From JAEUTH01 sp039931675 (lineage in GTDB: Bacteria > Bacteroidota > Bacteroidia > AKYH767-A > OLB10): 64,000 nucleotides of DNA. The stretch's first letter is position 1, and every line of letters starts with the position of its first letter. The stretch lies in NCBI GenBank assembly GCA_039931675.1, contig JBDTRM010000223.1:1-64000 (forward strand). Reading direction: 5' to 3'. Shown here in pieces: positions 24,959 through 34,430 of this stretch. Below the pieces are notes generated by a model. It did not search any database, was not told where the DNA came from, and was given only the letters and a program-made list of their open reading frames with translations. The position numbers and the translations under genes are program-made.

Positions 24959-27097
24959 CTACCTTCCTCCATTCATCTGCTGCGCCTGTTGCATAAACTG
25001 GTTTCCTTTAACCGAATCACCAAGTATCATGTACGTAACACCAATGTTATGCACCACTTTTGAATTGCCAGGTTGCAACTGGGCAAGTTTGGTATAATAA
25101 GTAAGCGCATTATTATAATCCTTCATGGCAGCATAAGAATTTCCCATGTTGTTATATGCATCGCCATAAGCAGGGTCAACATTAATCGCTTTTTGATAAT
25201 AGGAGATTGCTGTATTATAATCACCCATGCGTGCATAAGTATTTCCAAGATTGTAAAGCGCATTCTTATTTGCAGCTTTCAACTCTATAGATTTATTAAG
25301 TGATGCTATTGCCTGCTGAAACAAATTTGCATCTGTCTGATACAAACCAAGATTGTTGTAAGCCTCATCGCTTTTAGGGTCAATTTCAATTGACTTATTA
25401 AGGTCGGCAAATGCTTTGTCAAATTGTTTTTCTTCGCCATAAGCAATACCTGATGCTATGTAAAAATCTATCTCCTTAAATTCTTTCATACTGCGGGCTT
25501 TTTCAAAACAACGTATTGCGCTTTTGTTGTCTTTCTTTTCTTTGTAAGCCATCCCGAGATTAAACCATGCATCAGAATATTCAGGTAATATGGAAACCCC
25601 TTTTTCTAACTGCTCAATTCCTTCATTGAGATGTTCCATTTTACTACGCTCATCAAGCGAATCTTCTTTCAGTGCTTTTGCGAGCACCAATTCACTTCCG
25701 TAAGCATAACGAATCCGTGCGCTTTCGGGATGAATTTCAACATCGTGTTTTAATAACGTGAAGTTGTTTTTCCAATCTAAGTTTCGCGAAAAAGTTTTTA
25801 CTGAAAACAAAATCAATATAACTCCTGCGACCATAATCACATTTTTATTTTCGCTAAACAGCAATGAAAAGTTTTTATAGTTAGTCTTGCCATAATCTGC
25901 CTTTAAAAACTTAGCCGCTAAAACAGCCAAAGCAATACAAAATCCCAGTGAAGGCATATATGCAAAACGTTCACCGAGTGTTGCTTCAATTAAAAAAGCA
26001 AAATTAGAAACCAATGAAATGGTAAGCGCAAAAAATAAAATTCCGTAAGCTACAGGGTCTTTTGTTTTAAAACCTTTAACAGCATATACTCCTAATGCAA
26101 CAATTACAACAAGCGAAATCAATGCGCGTATATCACCAAATGAAACCAATGGAAAAGTATTGTAGGAATAATCAAAACACAACGGATGTGGAAATACTAA
26201 CAACATCAGGTATCTTCCCATAATCATTGTGGCTGATGCAATGCGCTTTCCAAAATCACCTTCTGCGCCAACAAGCGAATTATTAATAAGTTGTATCTCG
26301 GTAAAGTTGGTTGCACCGCCAAGCACAGCAATGCGAACTATAAAATATAAAGCTGCGGCACCTGCAAAAACAGCAGTGCAGGTGATGATTTGCTTTTTAT
26401 CAGCCGCAGTAAAAAAGTAAAGCGTAAGCGGGGCAACTACTACAAATGTTATTGCATTTTCCTTACTCAGCAATGCAAGAAAAATAAAAACTCCTGCAAG
26501 GATAAGCTGCTTCATGTTTTGCTGCTGCGCATATTTCAACATTGCATAAAGGCTGCTTATAGAAAAAAGAAAAGCTAATATTTCATCACGACTTTTGATG
26601 TTTGCCACCACTTCTGTATGCAGCGGATGCGCTATAAATAAAAGGGTGGCAATAAAAGCTATGATGGGGTTTTTGTTTTGAAAAAAAAGTTGAAGCGTCA
26701 TAAATAAAATCACTGCAGTGAGTGTGTATAATAACACATTCATTAAATGTCCCACAAAGGGTTTTCCGGGAGCAATTGAATATTCAATTGCAAACATGGC
26801 AACTGACAATGGGCGATACAAACTTTCTTTACGCTCCCAAAAACCTGCCCGATATGCAGTAGTAAAAATTTCGGGCAATGCCGATATCCCCTTTTTGGTA
26901 ATTTTATTATTCTTAATTACGGTGTCATCATCAACCGTATAATTATGCATTAATGTATTTGCATAAAGCACAAATGCAAAAGCGGCACAAACAATCATCA
27001 TTATTTTTTTAATTGATGCTACAGCAGCAGGATTCAATTGCATTGATGCAACATTTTCTTTTGGCAATGATTTTCTTTGAGGAATATTTTTTTTCAT
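24959..27097 (-). CDS. TMTC-like (DUF1736) GT-C membrane protein with TPR tail
   Basis: A 712-residue protein. The N-terminal half has about ten to eleven hydrophobic segments with an early acidic loop (YTVDDDTVI) and YRPLSVAMFAIEY, as in the DUF1736/TMTC family of GT-C fold proteins. The C-terminal part (about 460-710) has at least six TPRs, such as SDAWFNLGMAYKEKKDNKSA and DEAYNNLGLYQTDANLFQQA. Eukaryotic TMTCs are O-mannosyltransferases; a glycosyltransferase role for the bacterial relatives is inference. A paralogue lies at 57305-59203. The stop is 32 bp from the DUF1016 start on the same strand. Confidence 0.8.
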   Translation of the reverse strand: MKKNIPQRKSLPKENVASMQLNPAAVASIKKIMMIVCAAFAFVLYANTLMHNYTVDDDTVIKNNKITKKGISALPEIFTTAYRAGFWERKESLYRPLSVAMFAIEYSIAPGKPFVGHLMNVLLYTLTAVILFMTLQLFFQNKNPIIAFIATLLFIAHPLHTEVVANIKSRDEILAFLFSISSLYAMLKYAQQQNMKQLILAGVFIFLALLSKENAITFVVVAPLTLYFFTAADKKQIITCTAVFAGAAALYFIVRIAVLGGATNFTEIQLINNSLVGAEGDFGKRIASATMIMGRYLMLLVFPHPLCFDYSYNTFPLVSFGDIRALISLVVIVALGVYAVKGFKTKDPVAYGILFFALTISLVSNFAFLIEATLGERFAYMPSLGFCIALAVLAAKFLKADYGKTNYKNFSLLFSENKNVIMVAGVILILFSVKTFSRNLDWKNNFTLLKHDVEIHPESARIRYAYGSELVLAKALKEDSLDERSKMEHLNEGIEQLEKGVSILPEYSDAWFNLGMAYKEKKDNKSAIRCFEKARSMKEFKEIDFYIASGIAYGEEKQFDKAFADLNKSIEIDPKSDEAYNNLGLYQTDANLFQQAIASLNKSIELKAANKNALYNLGNTYARMGDYNTAISYYQKAINVDPAYGDAYNNMGNSYAAMKDYNNALTYYTKLAQLQPGNSKVVHNIGVTYMILGDSVKGNQFMQQAQQMNGGR

Positions 27098-27230
27098 AAA
27101 AATTTCAATTCGATTTATTGAAGCATCGCAAATATAGAATAACCTGTAAATGAAATTAGAAATTGGAAATTTGGTGTTGAATTCATGCCATTCAAAAGAA
27201 TCCTGATTTAATGAATAGTCTCACTTATAA

Positions 27231-27935
27231 TTACCAAGGGATTTCTTTTTTGTTGCGAAAAAATTTTCCTGTTAAAGATGGTGCTGCTTCTGTAGCAAGC
27301 CACACAATTGTTTCAACACCTTTTTCTATTGACAACGGTGCTGATACTCCTCCCATTTTAGTGCGCACCCAACCGGGGCACACTGCATTTACTGAAATCT
27401 TTTTCGCTGCTAAAGCATAAGCAAGTTGTCGAGTGATAGCATTCAATGTGGTTTTTGAAATACAATAAACCGGAGCCCAGCCGCCCACGGCATCAGTCAT
27501 AGAACCACCTCCGCTTGATACATTGATAATTCTGCTCCCCGATTTTAATACCGATAAAAAAGTTTGCGTTACAAAGAGTGGTCCCAGTGCATTTGTATTT
27601 AATGTTTGCCTAACATGCTCTTCATTTGTAACAAGAAATTGATCTTGTTTATCAATTAAAATTGCTGCATTATTTATTAAAGCATCAAGCTGAATGTTGT
27701 TCTTTTCAAAATTTTCAAAAGCCTGTTTTATACTGCTCAATTCACTCACATCCATCAATATAAACTCACAACTGATCTGTTCTTTTCTTAAAGTTATTAA
27801 TGCATCATCTCCATCATTCTTGTTTCGTCCGGTGAGGTAAATGTGTAAACCCGCCTTACCCAATTGACGGGCAGTTTCAAATCCAATGCCTTTGGCGGAT
27901 CCGGTTATTAATACATTTTTTTTATCCTGTTTCAT
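27231..27935 (-). CDS. Short-chain dehydrogenase/reductase (SDR)
   Basis: A 234-residue protein from the ATG at 27935; two codons upstream a TTG is possible. The Rossmann motif TGSAKGIGFETARQL (G-x3-G-x-G), the NNAAIL motif, the active-site serine in INVSSGGGSM and the Y-x-x-x-K in YCISKTTLNA define a classical SDR using NAD(P)H. The C-terminus PWVRTKMGG... CPGW is typical. The substrate is unknown. It is transcribed in the same direction as tatA but separated from it by a terminator. Confidence 0.9.
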   Translation of the reverse strand: MKQDKKNVLITGSAKGIGFETARQLGKAGLHIYLTGRNKNDGDDALITLRKEQISCEFILMDVSELSSIKQAFENFEKNNIQLDALINNAAILIDKQDQFLVTNEEHVRQTLNTNALGPLFVTQTFLSVLKSGSRIINVSSGGGSMTDAVGGWAPVYCISKTTLNAITRQLAYALAAKKISVNAVCPGWVRTKMGGVSAPLSIEKGVETIVWLATEAAPSLTGKFFRNKKEIPW

Positions 27936-27975
27936 TCTCAAATGACACTATAAATTGAATTGTAATAAACAATAA

Positions 27976-28003
27976 AACCCGCCCCGAAACTTCGGGGCGG
28001 GTT
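27976..28003 (-). terminator. GC-rich terminator after tatA
   Basis: CCCGCCCCG and CGGGGCGGG pair around AAACTT, extended by AA/TT on both sides. On the minus strand it begins 25 bp after the tatA stop codon and is followed by TTTTATTG. The plus strand also has a short T-rich tail, so it may work both ways. Confidence 0.85.
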
Positions 28004-28027
28004 ATTTTTACTATTACTAAAGAGAAA

Positions 28028-28225
28028 TTAATTCTTTGTAACGTTCTTATTTTCTTCGTCCTTACCGGTTGAAGAAGCGTCTTTAAACTCCTTTACACCT
28101 TGACCCAGGCCTTTCATTAATTCAGGGATTTTCTTTCCGCCAAACAATAAAAGAACTACAATGAGTATGATAATCAGTTCCTGACCACCTAAACCCATAA
28201 AACCTAATAAAATTGAATTTAACAT
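28028..28225 (-). CDS. tatA: Sec-independent translocase protein TatA/E
   Basis: I place the start at the ATG at 28225 (65 residues), which gives the normal TatA layout. There is a short N-terminus, a membrane helix (ELIIILIVVLLLFG), the FGGKKIPEL hinge, an amphipathic helix (MKGLGQGVKEFKDA) and a polar tail. A longer reading to 28318 would put 31 extra residues before the helix and would include the promoter-like box at 28246. TatA forms the pore that moves folded twin-arginine substrates across the inner membrane. tatC is not in the window. Confidence 0.92.
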   Translation of the reverse strand: MLNSILLGFMGLGGQELIIILIVVLLLFGGKKIPELMKGLGQGVKEFKDASSTGKDEENKNVTKN

Positions 28226-28245
28226 GATTGTGAGAATTTGAGCGC

Positions 28246-28253
28246 CAAAGGTA
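28246..28253 (-). promoter_or_regulatory. Putative -7 box (TACCTTTG) of tatA
   Basis: The minus strand carries TACCTTTG 20 bp before the tatA start codon, matching TAnnTTTG. This supports the short tatA start at 28225. A -33 element is not obvious. Confidence 0.45.
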
Positions 28254-28326
28254 TGAAAATAAATGGAAGCAGGAAGTGAGGGCTTAGAATTGAAATCCGC
28301 GTGCTCGCCCAAACTCAAAAATTAAA

Positions 28327-29103
28327 TTAGTGCAGTTCATACACTTCATGTAAAGTATTTCGAAATAATTCGTTCAACTTATTTGTGTCCGGTTGTGTTG
28401 AAGTTCCAAATTGTTTTACAATGTTGTTGAAATGATTTATTCGCTCTTCTAAGAAATCATTGAGGATTTTGATTTTCGGTTCTTCATTAAGTTCTGCTCC
28501 TTCTATCTTTCTATTCAAAAGTTTTTCAATTTCGCTTTTTAGTTGTCCATCTTCAATTTGAGTATCAACTAATTTTTGAAATTCCATCGGAGCCATTGTG
28601 TCAGTCTGCTCAATCCATTGACAGGCTAAGATAGGGCGCAGCACATAAAAATATTTTTTTGTCCGCACCATATCCTTTTGCAAATACTCCTTAAAGTTTC
28701 TTTCAGCCATGTGCAGGTAATGATGCAAACATGATTTCGGATTAAAATATTCTTCCATCAGTTTGCGAAGCTTCTCAGTAGTTGAAAACGGTTCTGAATA
28801 AATAATGGGACTACGCAACCATTCCAATAAAGGCGGATTTGATTTTCTGAAAAGACGTAGCGCCTTGCGAAATTCCCATCCACCTAAATCAATATCGTTA
28901 GGCAATATTTCTTCAATGCTTTCTTTCTTATCATCTATAGAAAGATACCAATCAGGCTTGTGGAGATACATAAACCGAACATCCCAATCGCTATTCACTG
29001 ATGCAAAACCCCATGCACGGCTACCACTCTCTACTGCATAAAGAATTTTTATTTCACGTTGCTGCTCAAGTCGTTTTAGTTCTACTGCTATTTGTTCGGT
29101 CAT
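28327..29103 (-). CDS. RlaP-type DNA polymerase beta superfamily nucleotidyltransferase
   Basis: A 258-residue protein of the PF10127 (RlaP) group. The nucleotidyltransferase signature is ESGSRAWGFASVNSDWDVRF (G-S, then D-x-D), followed by LGGWEFRKALRLFRKSNPPLLEWLRSP, a family-specific block. The C-terminal half is helical (REHY-like AERNFKEYLQ, REILACQWIE region). Members are found in some RNA-repair operons and elsewhere stand alone, as here. The reaction would be nucleotide addition to RNA or another acceptor; no experimental substrate can be inferred. It lies 2 bp downstream of the small exported protein gene on the same strand. Confidence 0.8.
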   Translation of the reverse strand: MTEQIAVELKRLEQQREIKILYAVESGSRAWGFASVNSDWDVRFMYLHKPDWYLSIDDKKESIEEILPNDIDLGGWEFRKALRLFRKSNPPLLEWLRSPIIYSEPFSTTEKLRKLMEEYFNPKSCLHHYLHMAERNFKEYLQKDMVRTKKYFYVLRPILACQWIEQTDTMAPMEFQKLVDTQIEDGQLKSEIEKLLNRKIEGAELNEEPKIKILNDFLEERINHFNNIVKQFGTSTQPDTNKLNELFRNTLHEVYELH

Positions 29104-29105
29104 TT

Positions 29106-29567
29106 TTATTGTTTCTTTTTATCTTCTCGTTTCAACTCAACTATTAATCCCTCCTCATCTTCAAGTATTACAATTCCATCACCATAAAAAACCCTGAACT
29201 TAAATTCCTTTTGATTCACTGTAAAACTAAAAGCCTGTGTATTGTTGTTCATTTGATAAGGCACCGTTTGCAATTTCCCTTCCCTGTTTAATTCAATAGA
29301 ATCATTTGTAAAAGTAATTTCAAGATCGTCCATCGTTAAACGCGCTTTATCATTTGGATCAAGAGTCAAATGACAGAGTTCACAACTCCTTATAGTTGCT
29401 TTGTCCACAAACTCTGTAGCGCAGGATACTTCCCATTTACCTGATAAATTTTTTTTCCCATCACCACCCACAACCTCCGGTGCGTTTGATTGTGCGTAAG
29501 AGGGTGAAGAAAGTGAGTAAAAGAGCAAGCTCAAAACTAAACTCGGAATTTTTGAAATCGTGTTCAT
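29106..29567 (-). CDS. Exported lipocalin-like small protein, function unknown
   Basis: A 153-residue protein with a signal peptide ending SYAQ. The mature part GKWEVSCATEFVDKATIRSC, followed by beta strands (LEITFTNDSIELNREGK, FSFTVNQKEFKFRVFYGDG, IVILEDEEGLIVELKRE), resembles small Bacteroidota beta-sandwich or lipocalin-like proteins. It contains three cysteines (C-A-T... SCELC). I recognise no named family. It ends 2 bp before the nucleotidyltransferase start and is probably co-transcribed with it, though an exported and a cytosolic protein make an unusual pair. Confidence 0.55.
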   Translation of the reverse strand: MNTISKIPSLVLSLLFYSLSSPSYAQSNAPEVVGGDGKKNLSGKWEVSCATEFVDKATIRSCELCHLTLDPNDKARLTMDDLEITFTNDSIELNREGKLQTVPYQMNNNTQAFSFTVNQKEFKFRVFYGDGIVILEDEEGLIVELKREDKKKQ

Positions 29568-29723
29568 AGGATTTTTTATCTGAAATGAATTTTGAAAAAT
29601 TCAAAGCTAACAATTGCCTAATTCCATTTATTACAATTTTGTACACTATAGATAACACAACGTAACAAAACTCTTAACCATAAACCAAAAACCACCTATA
29701 TTGTGCGCGTCTAATTTTTTAAA

Positions 29724-30479
29724 ATGATTAAGTATTGGCTATCTTTTTTAGTAGTGATTGTTTTTTTGAAATCTTCACAAGCGCAATCGAGTGTAAAAGA
29801 TTCTTCTATTAATGCAACTTTGGTTGGAGTTGGCGCGGGAGTTTATTTACCTGCCGGTGATATGGCCGATCGCTTTGGCGCTAACTTAACAATTCACCTC
29901 TCCTGCGGCTTAAAGCGCGCGAATAACTGGATATATTCTGTAGAAGGCGATTACATTTTTGGAAGTGATATAAAAGAAAACGATCTTTTCAAAAACATTG
30001 AAACAAGCGATGGCTTTATTATCGGCAATGATGGAAAGTTTGCAACTGTAAGAACATTCGAACGGGGTTATGCCATTACTTTTAACGTTACCAAATTAAT
30101 CACCACCGGCAAACCGAATAAAAATACAGGTTTTCTTTTTCGGTTGGGAACGGGTTTTATTCAACACAAAATAAAAATCGAAACAGTGGGCAATACCGTT
30201 CCTTTTTTAAATAAAGAATACCGTAAAGGTTACGATCGCCTTTCGAATGGATTAGCTTTACATCAGTTTGTCGGTTATCAATACATGAGTAATAAAAGGG
30301 CGGTTAATTTTTTTGCAGGATTTGATTTCTTTGAGGGCTTTACACAAAACAGGCGCGAATTTAATTTTGATGAAATGAGAAAAGACGATATGAAAAGAAA
30401 AGATATAATGCTTGGAATTAAAGTGGGCTGGATATTACCTTTGTACAAACAGGCTCCCAATTCGTTTTATTATAATTAA
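29724..30479 (+). CDS. Predicted outer-membrane beta-barrel protein
   Basis: A 251-residue protein with signal peptide SSQAQ. The mature chain has alternating strands (VGVGAGVYLPAGDMADRFG, FLFRLGTGFIQHKIKIE, AVNFFAGFDFFEGFTQNRRE) and ends IMLGIKVGWILPLY followed by KQAPNSFYYN. This is the layout of small OmpA/porin-like barrels of Bacteroidota. It has a normal ATG start, and no partner gene is evident. A short tandem repeat and the Kdo transferase gene follow. Confidence 0.65.
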   Translation: MIKYWLSFLVVIVFLKSSQAQSSVKDSSINATLVGVGAGVYLPAGDMADRFGANLTIHLSCGLKRANNWIYSVEGDYIFGSDIKENDLFKNIETSDGFIIGNDGKFATVRTFERGYAITFNVTKLITTGKPNKNTGFLFRLGTGFIQHKIKIETVGNTVPFLNKEYRKGYDRLSNGLALHQFVGYQYMSNKRAVNFFAGFDFFEGFTQNRREFNFDEMRKDDMKRKDIMLGIKVGWILPLYKQAPNSFYYN

Positions 30480-30525
30480 GGCAATCGGTTTGCCGTACAT
30501 TCAATAACCTTTTCGCAATTACCAA

Positions 30526-30573
30526 AACTTGTAGTGAGCGAACTTGTAGTGAGCGTAGTCGAACTAGTCGAAC
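30526..30573. repeat. Short tandem repeats before the Kdo transferase gene
   Basis: AACTTGTAGTGAGCG occurs twice in tandem (30526-30540, 30541-30555), followed by TAGTCGAAC twice (30556-30573). The function is unknown. Confidence 0.75.
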
Positions 30574-30593
30574 TATCCCCCAAATGAAATAAT

Positions 30594-31829
30594 ATGGTAG
30601 TTATTTACTTACTGATTATTAAAACTTACGGACTCCTGATATGGACAGCATCTGCTTTTAATGCCAAGGCTAACCAATGGAGAAAGGGACGAATAGATCT
30701 TCTTAAAAACATTAAGCAGACCCTTAAAAACAACAATGAGAATCGAATATGGTTTCATTGCTCATCACTTGGCGAATTTGAACAAGGCAAGCCGGTAATT
30801 GAAGCCGTCCGAAAAGAATTTCCCGACCACAAAATTGTACTGACTTTTTTTTCGCCTTCCGGTTATGAGCAAAAGAAAAATGATCCTTTGGTTGATTATG
30901 TTTTTTACCTGCCGCTTGACGGGCCATTAAATTCAAAAAGATTTATTGACCTTATAAAACCCACTGCGGCTTTTTTTGTGAAGTATGAGTTTTGGCATTT
31001 TTATATTTATTATTTGCGGCAGCAAAAAATTCCATGTTATTATTTTTCATGTTTATTCAGGCCATCACAAACTTTTTTTCAGTTTTACGGAAGGTTCAGT
31101 AAAAATATGTTGCAACGCATCACTCACATTTTTGTTCAGAACCAGGATTCATTGGTGTTGCTATATAAAAACAGTATTTCAAATGTAACCGTAAGTGGCG
31201 ATACGCGATTTGACCGCGTGTATGAAAACAGTTTGAGCACAAAAAAATTTCCTGATGTTGAACAGTTTATTCAAAATAAAAAAGTGCTTGTTGCCGGAAG
31301 TACGTGGCAGGCTGATGAAAGGATTTTATCTGAATTGATCAATCAAACAGGTGATTATAAATTTATAATTGTACCGCATCAGATTAATAATGTAAAAATT
31401 CAAAGCTTAATTTCATCAATAAAAAAGAAGAGCATCCGGTATTCACAATTAAAAACCGAAAATGCAAATGATGCTGATGTTTTAATTATTGATAATGTAG
31501 GGATGTTGTCTTCGCTGTATCAGTATGCAACTATAACTTATATAGGTGGTGGCTTTGGCGCAGGTATTCACAATACCCTTGAAGCGGCAGTATTTGGCAA
31601 GCCATTAATTTTTGGCCCTCGTTACCAGCAATTTCAGGAAGCAATTGACTTAATAAAATCGAATGGCGCTTTTTCTATTTCTGACTTTTCAGGATTGAAT
31701 TATCACTTTGATGCTTTGAACAAAGATCAAGATGAATTTGCAAAAATTAATTCCATTAACAGAAAATATGTTGAAGATAAAAGAGGCGCCACAGAAGTTA
31801 TTATGAATTACATTCGCATGAACTGGTAA
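30594..31829 (+). CDS. waaA: 3-deoxy-D-manno-octulosonic acid (Kdo) transferase
   Basis: A 411-residue GT30 glycosyltransferase that adds Kdo from CMP-Kdo to lipid A precursor at the inner membrane. WFHCSSLGEFEQGKP and FFSPSGYEQKK contain the acceptor and catalytic region with the family glutamate. FVKYEFWHFY is the second GT30 signature. SGDTRFDRV and GGGFGAGIHNTLEAAVFGKPLIFGP are the C-terminal CMP-Kdo-binding blocks. An N-terminal hydrophobic segment anchors it. Its length is normal, and no other LPS gene is adjacent. Confidence 0.92.
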   Translation: MVVIYLLIIKTYGLLIWTASAFNAKANQWRKGRIDLLKNIKQTLKNNNENRIWFHCSSLGEFEQGKPVIEAVRKEFPDHKIVLTFFSPSGYEQKKNDPLVDYVFYLPLDGPLNSKRFIDLIKPTAAFFVKYEFWHFYIYYLRQQKIPCYYFSCLFRPSQTFFQFYGRFSKNMLQRITHIFVQNQDSLVLLYKNSISNVTVSGDTRFDRVYENSLSTKKFPDVEQFIQNKKVLVAGSTWQADERILSELINQTGDYKFIIVPHQINNVKIQSLISSIKKKSIRYSQLKTENANDADVLIIDNVGMLSSLYQYATITYIGGGFGAGIHNTLEAAVFGKPLIFGPRYQQFQEAIDLIKSNGAFSISDFSGLNYHFDALNKDQDEFAKINSINRKYVEDKRGATEVIMNYIRMNW

Positions 31830-31839
31830 ATTATTTTTA

Positions 31840-33366
31840 TTACACAGTTAACCCTTCAACAAAATCAAAATTCAATTCAGGCAGGTTACAAACTTTGCAC
31901 AGTTCACATTTGTTGTAGCTTATCCAATGGTCACGCTCATTGTATGGAAATTTATTAACCGCATTTCGCATGGTGAGTTTTTGTTTGATAGCCAGCCGGC
32001 TCATCATGGGATGTTTGAAAAAATAATTCAATGTGCGGAACGGATCTTTGCGTAAGCTATCAGTTGTAGTTGGATAACGTGTAAGTAAACGCACACAAAC
32101 AATGTCAAGATTTTTTTCAAGAGTTGGCTCATCAAAAACATCAACATCTAAACCATAACCGATTGTAAGCACATCGCCACCCCATAAATTATCCATAGCA
32201 TATTCCAATAAATCACTTCGTGTGGTGATTACAATTTTTATTTTTTCAGAAAGTGCTTTTGTGTTTTTTACAGAAAAGTTTTCTCCGCCAAAATTAAATT
32301 CAAAAAATTCATCGTGTTTAAAATCTTTAAGTTTCACTGCAAAGTTTGCATCGTTCAAAACAACTTTGTCATACAAATTCAAATTGCTGTTAACCGTTGC
32401 TTCCATTTTTTTAAGGAGAATAGGAATCTTCGAAACATGAGCCTGACGAGGCTTTTCGGCTTCCTTAATTTCCTTCTCAAAAACTTTTTCAATTAAATAA
32501 TTGATTGAACCATCAATCATCTGATCATAATATCGAGACACTTTATGAAAACCGTTTTCATCAAAATAATCACCGGGATAAATGATATGAAATTGTACGG
32601 AAGTGTTTTTCTCAAAGTGTTCTTTATAATAAGATGAAAGCATTTCGCGTGGAAATTTTACATCATTGATCCAACGTTTATCTTTTTCCAATAATGCAAA
32701 ACCGGGTGCAAAAGGAATTGCTGCAACAGGCTGCAACTCTTTTATTATTTTACAGAAATGATTTGCAAAATATTGCTCGCGTATTCTTCCAATCTCTTCA
32801 TCATCTTTATCTTTATAATGAACTGTGTTCGGGAAATATCCCGCACCGCTCCATCCCGAAAATAAATAATCAATATGGTGCCAGCGCTTTTTTATTTCAC
32901 TCAAAAAAACATTCACCACATTTTGATGATGAGAATTTAATGCATCATTCAGATTGACTATTACGATATTATTTATCTCCACCACAATTACACTTTCCAA
33001 ACCAAAACCGAGGTAAATAATTTTTGTTGTTGGCGATATTTTATATTCTTTAAAACTTACAGCCTCTGTTACATTTTTAAAATTGTGCTGATGAAAAAAA
33101 TCCACAACACCTTTTCGCCATTGATAAGGATAGAACACGCGAGCCTCACAGGGCATAGCTTTCAACGACTCGCTATGCAAATGATCTTCGTGTCCATGAG
33201 AGTATAAAATATTTTTTACCCGTGATACACAACTCAAATCAGATGGCTGTGGAAACAAATGCCACTGATTTATATAACAGCTTCCCTTAAACCAGGGATC
33301 CATTATTAATGTGGTGTCGCCTGTATCAATATGCAAACAGGAATGACATAGGTATTCTATTTTCAT
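31840..33366 (-). CDS. MBL-fold metallohydrolase with C-terminal Cys cluster
   Basis: A 508-residue protein. The N-terminal 260 residues are a UlaG/CMP-Neu5Ac-hydroxylase-like metallo-beta-lactamase fold. MDPWFKGSC gives the first Asp, YSHGHEDHLHS the H-x-H-x-D-H zinc motif, and VNLNDAL a later ligand. A second domain (about 340-440) resembles the SCP2-like module. The tail has NKCELCKVCNLPEL (C-x2-C-x2-C), possibly a metal site. Such proteins are often in natural-product or sugar loci; the reaction is unknown. It lies 86 bp downstream of a methyltransferase gene on the same strand, likely an operon. Confidence 0.75.
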   Translation of the reverse strand: MKIEYLCHSCLHIDTGDTTLIMDPWFKGSCYINQWHLFPQPSDLSCVSRVKNILYSHGHEDHLHSESLKAMPCEARVFYPYQWRKGVVDFFHQHNFKNVTEAVSFKEYKISPTTKIIYLGFGLESVIVVEINNIVIVNLNDALNSHHQNVVNVFLSEIKKRWHHIDYLFSGWSGAGYFPNTVHYKDKDDEEIGRIREQYFANHFCKIIKELQPVAAIPFAPGFALLEKDKRWINDVKFPREMLSSYYKEHFEKNTSVQFHIIYPGDYFDENGFHKVSRYYDQMIDGSINYLIEKVFEKEIKEAEKPRQAHVSKIPILLKKMEATVNSNLNLYDKVVLNDANFAVKLKDFKHDEFFEFNFGGENFSVKNTKALSEKIKIVITTRSDLLEYAMDNLWGGDVLTIGYGLDVDVFDEPTLEKNLDIVCVRLLTRYPTTTDSLRKDPFRTLNYFFKHPMMSRLAIKQKLTMRNAVNKFPYNERDHWISYNKCELCKVCNLPELNFDFVEGLTV

Positions 33367-33452
33367 GATTTAAAAAGTTATTGGGTTTATAAATTGTAGT
33401 CGGGGCTGACCGGAATGTTTTTACTTTTCAATTCGTTTTTAAATTGCGGATG

Positions 33453-34430
33453 CTAACTCACACCATATATTCCAAAAACGAAATCACTTTGTTTTCCTGT
33501 ATTCAAATAATTATCTTCCGTTGCAAATAATTCTTCAAGCAATTGCGATATATTTTCATCCTCATTTAAAAAATTATGTGCTATATCTTTCAGTAGTAGA
33601 TGCAATAAATTTCCTCCTAATGGTTTTTCCTCAATCGTTTTAAATTGCTGATGGATCAATGGTAAAATGTTTTCACTCTCTGATGATTCGCTTGGATCGG
33701 CAAGGTATAAACGCAATAAGCCCGGCTTGCTCACCGATTGCTTATAGTGAATGCCATCATATCGCAACTTATATTGTTTCGGAAGTTTTTCATCGTAAAC
33801 TTTATTGATAAAACTCAACTGTTCATCACTTATTTGAAAACGATTTGCTCCAACGTATTCATGAGTCAATAATAAAAGCCCTCCGGGTTTTAAACCCTGT
33901 TTAACTTTTTCAAAAATGCTTTTGTGATTTTTCAGATGATGCAAGCTGCTGTGAAACATTATCGCATCGTATTGCTTTTTTGTGAAATCAAATTCGTAAA
34001 CATCAGCGGTAAAAAATTTCAGGTTGGGTAAATTTTCATGCTTTAATTTTTTGTTGGCGTGAGCCACAATTTCATCTGATATATCAAAAGCTTCAATGCT
34101 GCTGAAACAATTGTGGCGCGCTAATTTAATTTCAGGATTGCCGCCACCAGAGCCAATTGATAATACTGAATAATTATTTTCTCTATTAAAGTAATTTTCG
34201 CACAAGTAATCTGAAAAATCTTTTTCTTGATTTCCTGAAATCAAAAGATTCCAGCGCTGTTTTATTTGCGGAATAATCCACCAATCGCAGCATCGCGTAT
34301 CAATCTTATTAAAATGTTTGGCTGTACGTGCGCGTTCAGTAAAGCGAAGGTTATCGTAAATCTTAGTTGCGCCTCTTTTTTTTAATTCAAACCATAAGTC
34401 TGTAAAGTCTGATGCGTAGAATAAATTCAT
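33453..34430 (-). CDS. Class I SAM-dependent methyltransferase
   Basis: A 325-residue protein with the Rossmann SAM motifs LSIGSGGGNPEIKLA (motif I), AFDIS (motif II acidic), FFTADVYEFD and MFHSSLHHL (motif IV), and KPGGLLLL (motif VI). A 90-residue N-terminal extension (CCDWWIIPQIKQRWNLLISG) is rich in Trp and Cys. The target cannot be told, and small-molecule methylation is likely. It pairs with the MBL-fold gene downstream. Upstream is a 302-bp region without genes. Confidence 0.82.
   Translation of the reverse strand: MNLFYASDFTDLWFELKKRGATKIYDNLRFTERARTAKHFNKIDTRCCDWWIIPQIKQRWNLLISGNQEKDFSDYLCENYFNRENNYSVLSIGSGGGNPEIKLARHNCFSSIEAFDISDEIVAHANKKLKHENLPNLKFFTADVYEFDFTKKQYDAIMFHSSLHHLKNHKSIFEKVKQGLKPGGLLLLTHEYVGANRFQISDEQLSFINKVYDEKLPKQYKLRYDGIHYKQSVSKPGLLRLYLADPSESSESENILPLIHQQFKTIEEKPLGGNLLHLLLKDIAHNFLNEDENISQLLEELFATEDNYLNTGKQSDFVFGIYGVS

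Noticed and set aside
27976..28003. Palindromic repeat element
   Set aside because: Position and flanking T-rich tails fit a terminator of tatA better, and there is no other copy in the window.
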